Source: Roseburia sp.
GTDB lineage: Bacteria; Bacillota; Clostridia; Lachnospirales; Lachnospiraceae
Reading direction: 5' to 3'
DNA: 10,332 nucleotides
NCBI GenBank assembly: GCA_017621905.1
Contig: JAGASC010000377.1
Coordinates: forward strand, 1 to 10,332
Position numbers and translations under genes: made by a program. Positions 7,431 to 10,332 of the stretch are shown piece after piece. The notes beneath the pieces are model-generated. The model was given only the letters and a program-made list of their open reading frames with translations, did not search any database and was not told the DNA's origin. The stretch's first letter is position 1, and each line of letters begins with the position of its first letter.

Positions 7431-7458
7431 ATAATACCATCTTCCTTCGTTTTTTCAA
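7431..7458 (-). promoter_or_regulatory. Predicted promoter of the ABC importer operon
   Basis: On the minus strand the -35 box is TTGAAA (7453-7458) and the -10 box is TATTAT (7431-7436), 16 bases apart. The expected start near 7424 gives a leader of about 69 bases before TTG 7355. The sequence TTGGACAA lies upstream (7491-7498, minus) and resembles the half-site of the palindromic elements near fkp. The neighbouring GACA-n7-TGTC inverted repeat around 7480-7496 is a candidate regulator site. Confidence 0.5.
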
Positions 7459-7516
7459 ATGTTGTAAATTGTCTTGTTTTGACAGCAAGATTGTCCAATT
7501 TTTATTCGGCAGCATA

Positions 7517-7545
7517 TTGACATGTTTTCGATTTTTCTATAGTAT
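7517..7545 (+). promoter_or_regulatory. Predicted divergent promoter of the AraC regulator gene
   Basis: A perfect TTGACA (7517-7522) is followed after 17 bases by TAGTAT (7540-7545), four of six matches to the consensus -10. Transcription would start near 7552 and produce a leader of about 330 bases that contains the whole tandem repeat array. It lies back to back with the importer promoter about 60 bases away, an arrangement in which one bound regulator could act on both. Confidence 0.5.
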
Positions 7546-7581
7546 TAAGTTGAAGGTTGCAAAACGACATTCAAGTAAATC

Positions 7582-7789
7582 TTTCTGTTATCAACAATTG
7601 CAAAGTACCCTTTGATAAAAAATATTCTGTTATCAACAATTGCAAAGTACCTTTCGACAAAAACATTCTGCTATCAAAAAAGTAATATCCCTTTCGACAA
7701 AAGACATTTCATTATTAAAAACTGCAAAACCTATTCCAACAAAAGACTCTTCGTTATTAAATACTGCAAAGCACCTTTCGATAAAGAAC
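7582..7789. repeat. Five tandem 41-42 bp repeats in the araC leader
   Basis: Units begin at 7582, 7624, 7665, 7706 and 7748 (periods 42, 41, 41, 42). Units 1 and 2 are identical over 27 bases (7583-7609 and 7625-7651); units 3 to 5 have drifted. The shared pattern is TTCTGTTATCAA, then TGCAAAGTACC, then TTTCGACAAAAGAC. Unit 1 and unit 2 together contain a perfect 7-bp inverted repeat, TTGATAA (7612-7618) with TTATCAA (7630-7636). The period is close to four DNA turns. Isolated matches to the unit occur elsewhere: CGACAAAAGACA at 7695-7706 and 9488-9499, and ACCTTTCGAC near 8882. The mixed 41/42 period breaks the reading frame, so the array is unlikely to code. Function unknown; options are a structured leader RNA, an array of binding sites or a dispersed intergenic repeat that expanded here. 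Confidence 0.85.
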
Positions 7790-7801
7790 ATAAATTTTAT
7801 G
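7789..7801. repeat. Short inverted repeat at the end of the tandem array
   Basis: CATAAA and TTTATG flank one central base, a perfect 13-bp odd palindrome directly after the fifth repeat unit. It is AT-rich, and its function, if any, is not clear. Confidence 0.4.
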
Positions 7802-7837
7802 CCACGAATCTTTTTACAGGTTTGGCGAAATGATTCC

Positions 7838-7847
7838 TGACATGTCA
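7838..7847. promoter_or_regulatory. Perfect 10-bp palindrome TGACATGTCA upstream of araC
   Basis: TGACATGTCA lies 32 bases before the AraC start codon. Its first eight bases, TGACATGT, also occur at 7518-7525 inside the predicted araC promoter. Two matching sites about 320 bases apart on the same leader could be regulator sites for autoregulation by looping or roadblock; this is inference from the match only. Confidence 0.4.
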
Positions 7848-7879
7848 AATTAAAATAAAATTGGAAAGGTGAGATAACC

Positions 7880-8752
7880 ATGAAAACCATACATCTCTAT
7901 GACAGTGTAGAACGCCAGCATTATCTTTTTAATCATCCATATACCTTTAAGCTGAAGCCACGACTTTTGTATGCCGGCACCTTAAAGAAAAGTCCCGGTT
8001 GGTGTGAGAAACCGCATACTCATGATTTTTGTGAAATTATATTTATTTCTGACGGTCGTGGATATATTACAATTGGAAACGAACAGCGGGAAGTAAAGCG
8101 CGGTGACATTATTATTTATAATTCCGGTGTTTTACACGCAGAGGCGAACAGCCAGACAGAGCCTCTTGAGATGAAGTTTATGGCACTGGAGCATTTGGAA
8201 ATTACAGATCTGCCGAAAAATCACCTTCTTCCACCGGGATATGATTTTATTTATCCGGCGGAACGCTATATTGATATATTTGTCAGTGGATTTGACAGTA
8301 TTATTGCTGAAATTGAAGATTCCGATACCTTTTATGTGGAGATTACAGAGAGCATTGTGAAAACGATGATCCTGTATCTTTTACGCATTATCAATCAGCA
8401 GGAGGATGCCGCCGATTTGTTCCATAATAACAGGAATTTAACGCTTGCGTTACAATATATTAAGGCTAATTACCGCAATCACATCTCTCTTGACGACATT
8501 TCTGCGAACTGCTATTTAAACAAGTATTATCTTTCCCATCTTTTTTCTGAGATTCAGGGAACGAGTATCGGAAAATATATACAAGAGCTCCGCCTGGGCG
8601 AAGCCATGAAGCGATTGCGGGAAACAAATGATTCTGTGTCTATTATCGCACAAAGTGTCGGATTTGATGACACCGGATATTTTTGCCGTATCTTCAAAAA
8701 AGAAACGGCGCTTACGCCTTTACAATATCGGAAGGCACCGGTGTCGGAGTAG
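7880..8752 (+). CDS. AraC-family transcriptional regulator with N-terminal cupin sensor
   Basis: This 290-residue DNA-binding protein probably controls the divergent sugar importer. The N-terminal part is a cupin-like ligand pocket with PHTHDFCEI (residues 45-53) and GDIIIYNSGVLHAE (75-88). The C-terminal AraC/XylS domain has two helix-turn-helix units, about 202-223 (LDDISANCYLNKYYLSHLFSE) and 251-274 (VSIIAQSVGFDDTGYFCRIFKK), with the usual FKKETALTPLQYRK ending. Length is typical. The ATG has AAAGGTGAG six bases before it. The gene is transcribed away from the importer operon, with a 520-bp shared control region, the classic layout for a local sugar-responsive activator. The inducer is unknown; if the importer and fkp form one pathway it may be L-fucose. 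I cannot tell activator from repressor by sequence. Confidence 0.93.
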   Translation: MKTIHLYDSVERQHYLFNHPYTFKLKPRLLYAGTLKKSPGWCEKPHTHDFCEIIFISDGRGYITIGNEQREVKRGDIIIYNSGVLHAEANSQTEPLEMKFMALEHLEITDLPKNHLLPPGYDFIYPAERYIDIFVSGFDSIIAEIEDSDTFYVEITESIVKTMILYLLRIINQQEDAADLFHNNRNLTLALQYIKANYRNHISLDDISANCYLNKYYLSHLFSEIQGTSIGKYIQELRLGEAMKRLRETNDSVSIIAQSVGFDDTGYFCRIFKKETALTPLQYRKAPVSE

Positions 8753-8825
8753 ACTGAACAAAAAACTATCGCGTCGAATTATAACTCAAAAGAATATGGA
8801 TAATATTTCTTTTAACACAGCAAAA

Positions 8826-8852
8826 AGGAGTAGGTCACTACTCTCTACTCCT
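8826..8852. terminator. Hairpin after araC, possible bidirectional terminator
   Basis: AGGAGTAG (8826-8833) pairs with CTACTCCT (8845-8852), an 8-bp stem with an 11-base loop, about 75 bases after the AraC stop. On the minus strand it is followed by TTTTG, giving a short U-run for transcripts coming from the XRE gene. On the plus strand the tail is GTCATTT, so termination of araC would be weak. Confidence 0.5.
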
Positions 8853-9006
8853 GTCATTTAAAACATTCAGTTAACGGTCTCACCTTTCGACTGACAAAAT
8901 AGTTGCTTTTGATGATTTAAACCTAATTTGCACGTTTGGGATGTTTCCATATATATATTACGTCCTTATATTGTATCGCATATGCGTTATATTATCCCAA
9001 AAACAG
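8853..9006. other. Intergenic region with a CGCATATGCG palindrome
   Basis: No gene is seen. It holds a perfect 10-bp palindrome CGCATATGCG (8977-8986) with further AT pairs on both sides, able to form a longer imperfect hairpin, and ACCTTTCGAC near 8882 that matches the tandem repeats upstream of araC. It is downstream of both converging genes, so a promoter role is unlikely. Confidence 0.4.
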
Positions 9007-9030
9007 GAGTATGTCAACATTAACATACTC
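8999..9030 (-). terminator. Rho-independent terminator of the XRE regulator gene
   Basis: On the minus strand GAGTATGT (from 9030) pairs with ACATACTC (to 9007) around an 8-base loop, and five U residues follow (8999-9003) after four intervening bases. It starts right at the XRE stop codon. Confidence 0.7.
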
Positions 9031-9381
9031 TCATTTCATATCACTTAACGCCTTCATATAACCTTCCAATCGCTTTCGTGCATCTCTGTTAAGATTCTGA
9101 TACATTTCAACCAATGCATATTCATTGGATTGTTTGTCAATTACAATACAGTCCGTCTGCTTATATTCTTTCATTTTTTTATTTTCCGTACCTGACAGTA
9201 ATTCGTATGGTGAAATATCAAGCACTTCACATATAGTCATTATTTTATCCGCCGAAGGGTTTGTGCCTTTTCTCCGCCAATCACTGATTGTACTTTGTGA
9301 AATTCCGGTTCTTTTTGCGAATTCGATTTGGGATATTCCCTTTTCTTCCATGTATTTATATATGCGTTCACTTATTAACAT
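9031..9381 (-). CDS. Small XRE-family (phage-repressor-like) transcriptional regulator
   Basis: This 116-residue cytosolic protein has an HTH_3 domain at about residues 4-62: the helix pair ISQIEFAKRTGISQSTISDWRRKG (16-39) followed by PSADKIMTICEVLDISPYELLSG. The C-terminal third is charged and contains YALVEMYQNLNRDARKRLEGYMKAL, a helix that commonly follows such domains in Clostridia and may serve dimerisation. There is no peptidase or ligand domain. GGAAAG lies three bases and AAAAGGAG fifteen bases before the ATG, so the ribosome site is not ideal; Met11 is a possible shorter start but would cut the first helix. It lies 130 bases after the MATE pump gene on the same strand and has its own promoter and terminator, so it may be an independent autoregulated unit. 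Target genes are unknown. Confidence 0.88.
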   Translation of the reverse strand: MLISERIYKYMEEKGISQIEFAKRTGISQSTISDWRRKGTNPSADKIMTICEVLDISPYELLSGTENKKMKEYKQTDCIVIDKQSNEYALVEMYQNLNRDARKRLEGYMKALSDMK

Positions 9382-9423
9382 AATCTTTCCATTCTGCTCC
9401 TTTTCGAACGACGAATCATATAT

Positions 9424-9439
9424 TTGATTGTACCATCAA
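9424..9439. promoter_or_regulatory. Near-palindromic operator candidate over the XRE -10 box
   Basis: The 16-bp sequence TTGATTGTACCATCAA has arms TTGAT and ATCAA around GTAC with one mismatched pair. It covers the -10 box of the XRE promoter, the place where an XRE dimer would block its own transcription. Binding by this protein is inferred. Confidence 0.5.
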
Positions 9440-9455
9440 TGTGCAAATTTGTCAT
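9427..9455 (-). promoter_or_regulatory. Predicted promoter of the XRE regulator gene
   Basis: On the minus strand ATGACA (9450-9455) and TACAAT (9427-9432) are 17 bases apart, and the -10 box has a TGG extension just before it (TG-n motif). The start of transcription would be near 9420, about 39 bases before the ATG. Confidence 0.6.
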
Positions 9456-9511
9456 TCATCTTTTGTGCGTTATTCACTTTTTGATTGCGACAAAAGACAC
9501 TACTATTGCTT

Positions 9512-10332
9512 TCATGTTTTGTCCAACTTCCTGTACAGCGTAGTCCACATGGTCAAAAAGCAGGCCAGACCACCGATTGCGTTGGAAATCGGTTCCGCCA
9601 GAAAGACTCCGTTTACCCCCAGTCCCAGTTCCGGTAAAAGCAGCGTCAACGGCACCACAATAAATGCTTTTCGCAAAAGGGAGAAAAAAACCGCCTGCTT
9701 CGCTTTTCCCAGGGCCTGAAAAACCGATTGTCCCGAAAATTGAAATGCCATAAAACAAAATCCAAAAAAATACATATTTAAGGCGGACGGTCCCATCTCT
9801 AACATAGCACTGTCATTGGAAAAGATGGAAATCAGTAAGTTCGGGCAGACCATCACCAAAAGCCAGGCAAATAAAGTATAAGCAATACCTACCATAGATG
9901 TGAACCGGATTCCCTGCTTCACACGCCCAAACTGTTTTGCCCCGTAGTTATATCCCAGCACCGGCTGCGCTCCGTTGGAGATTCCCATGACCGGAAGCGT
10001 CAGCATCTCACGCACAGAATTTAAGACTGTCATAATTCCCACGTACAGGTCGCCGCCCCAGTTCTGCAGGGTCGCATTGCACACGATCTGTACCAGACAG
10101 TTGGTGCCCTGCATGATAAATCCGGACACGCCCAGGGCTGCGATTTCTCTGGTCAGTGCCAGGTCCACCGACAGATTTTTTCGTTTGATATGAAGAAGCG
10201 CTTTTTTCCCGGTCAGAAAACGGATGACCCACACTGCGGATATCATCTGACTGATGATCGTAGCAAGGGCCGCTCCACTCACACCCATGTCGAAGCCGTA
10301 AATGAAAACCGGGTCGAGAATCAAGTTTAAAA
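9512..10332 (-). CDS. MATE-family efflux transporter, 5' end cut by window
   Basis: This is the C-terminal 273 or so residues of a cation-driven multidrug/toxin exporter in the cytoplasmic membrane; the family is usually about 450 residues, so the first 180 or so are outside the window. The frame stays open to the right edge, and LILDPVFIYGFDMGVSGAALATIISQ is internal family sequence, so the apparent TTG start near 10324 is not real. Further marks are MGISNGAQPVLGYNYGAKQFGRVKQG, the conserved loop and helix at the start of the second half, and PSALNMYFFGFCFMAFQFSGQSVFQALGKAKQAV near the end. Several strongly hydrophobic segments are present. The protein ends YRKLDKT. No clear terminator follows; a 7-bp inverted repeat CTTTTGT/ACAAAAG (9460-9466 and 9490-9496) with a 23-base loop is the only structure seen. 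Substrate cannot be predicted. Confidence 0.92.
   Translation of the reverse strand, partial: LNLILDPVFIYGFDMGVSGAALATIISQMISAVWVIRFLTGKKALLHIKRKNLSVDLALTREIAALGVSGFIMQGTNCLVQIVCNATLQNWGGDLYVGIMTVLNSVREMLTLPVMGISNGAQPVLGYNYGAKQFGRVKQGIRFTSMVGIAYTLFAWLLVMVCPNLLISIFSNDSAMLEMGPSALNMYFFGFCFMAFQFSGQSVFQALGKAKQAVFFSLLRKAFIVVPLTLLLPELGLGVNGVFLAEPISNAIGGLACFLTMWTTLYRKLDKT

Noticed and set aside
7582..7789. CRISPR-like array
   Set aside because: The whole 41-42 bp unit repeats with gradual drift; there are no unique spacers between constant repeats and no cas genes nearby.
7612..7833. Plus-strand frame with apparent 14-residue repeats, and the opposite frame at 7633-7890
   Set aside because: They are by-products of the tandem DNA repeats. 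The 41/42 period shifts the frame between units, and there is no ribosome site or conserved product.

Overview
The window looks like chromosomal DNA of a low-to-medium GC Gram-positive anaerobe of the Clostridia, plausibly a gut Lachnospiraceae-like organism. This is inferred from gene style: strong AAGGAGG-type ribosome sites, a lipoprotein sugar-binding protein, an AraC regulator next to a ribose-type ABC operon, a Clostridia-type XRE repressor and a MATE pump. There are no rRNA or tRNA genes, insertion sequences, phage genes or CRISPR arrays.

Layout. From 1 to 2952, minus strand, lies most of a bifunctional L-fucokinase / fucose-1-phosphate guanylyltransferase (FKP); its C-terminus runs off the left edge. 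A promoter (3068-3097) and a possible 31-codon leader ORF that overlaps the fkp start by ATGA precede it. From 3284 to 3557 is a concentric palindrome made of four related 38-40 bp inverted-repeat elements. From 3564 to 7355, minus strand, is a three-gene ABC importer operon in the order ATPase, permease, substrate-binding lipoprotein, with a tight hairpin just upstream of the binding-protein ribosome site. From 7356 to 7879 is a divergent control region with a promoter for each direction and five tandem 41-42 bp repeats. An AraC-family regulator follows on the plus strand (7880-8752). Then come two terminator-like hairpins, a small XRE repressor (9031-9381, minus) with a near-palindrome over its -10 box, and a MATE efflux pump (9512-10332, minus) cut by the right edge.

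How they may work together. The divergent AraC protein probably senses a sugar and controls the importer. The importer reads towards fkp, so an attractive but unproven model is that it brings in L-fucose or a fucose-containing ligand, which FKP phosphorylates and converts to GDP-L-fucose for surface glycan decoration. No fucose isomerase, aldolase or fucosyltransferase is visible. The XRE/MATE pair appears to be a separate unit.

The most unusual items are the mirror-symmetric four-element repeat between the importer operon and fkp, the coupled leader ORF at fkp, and the tandem repeat array in the araC leader.
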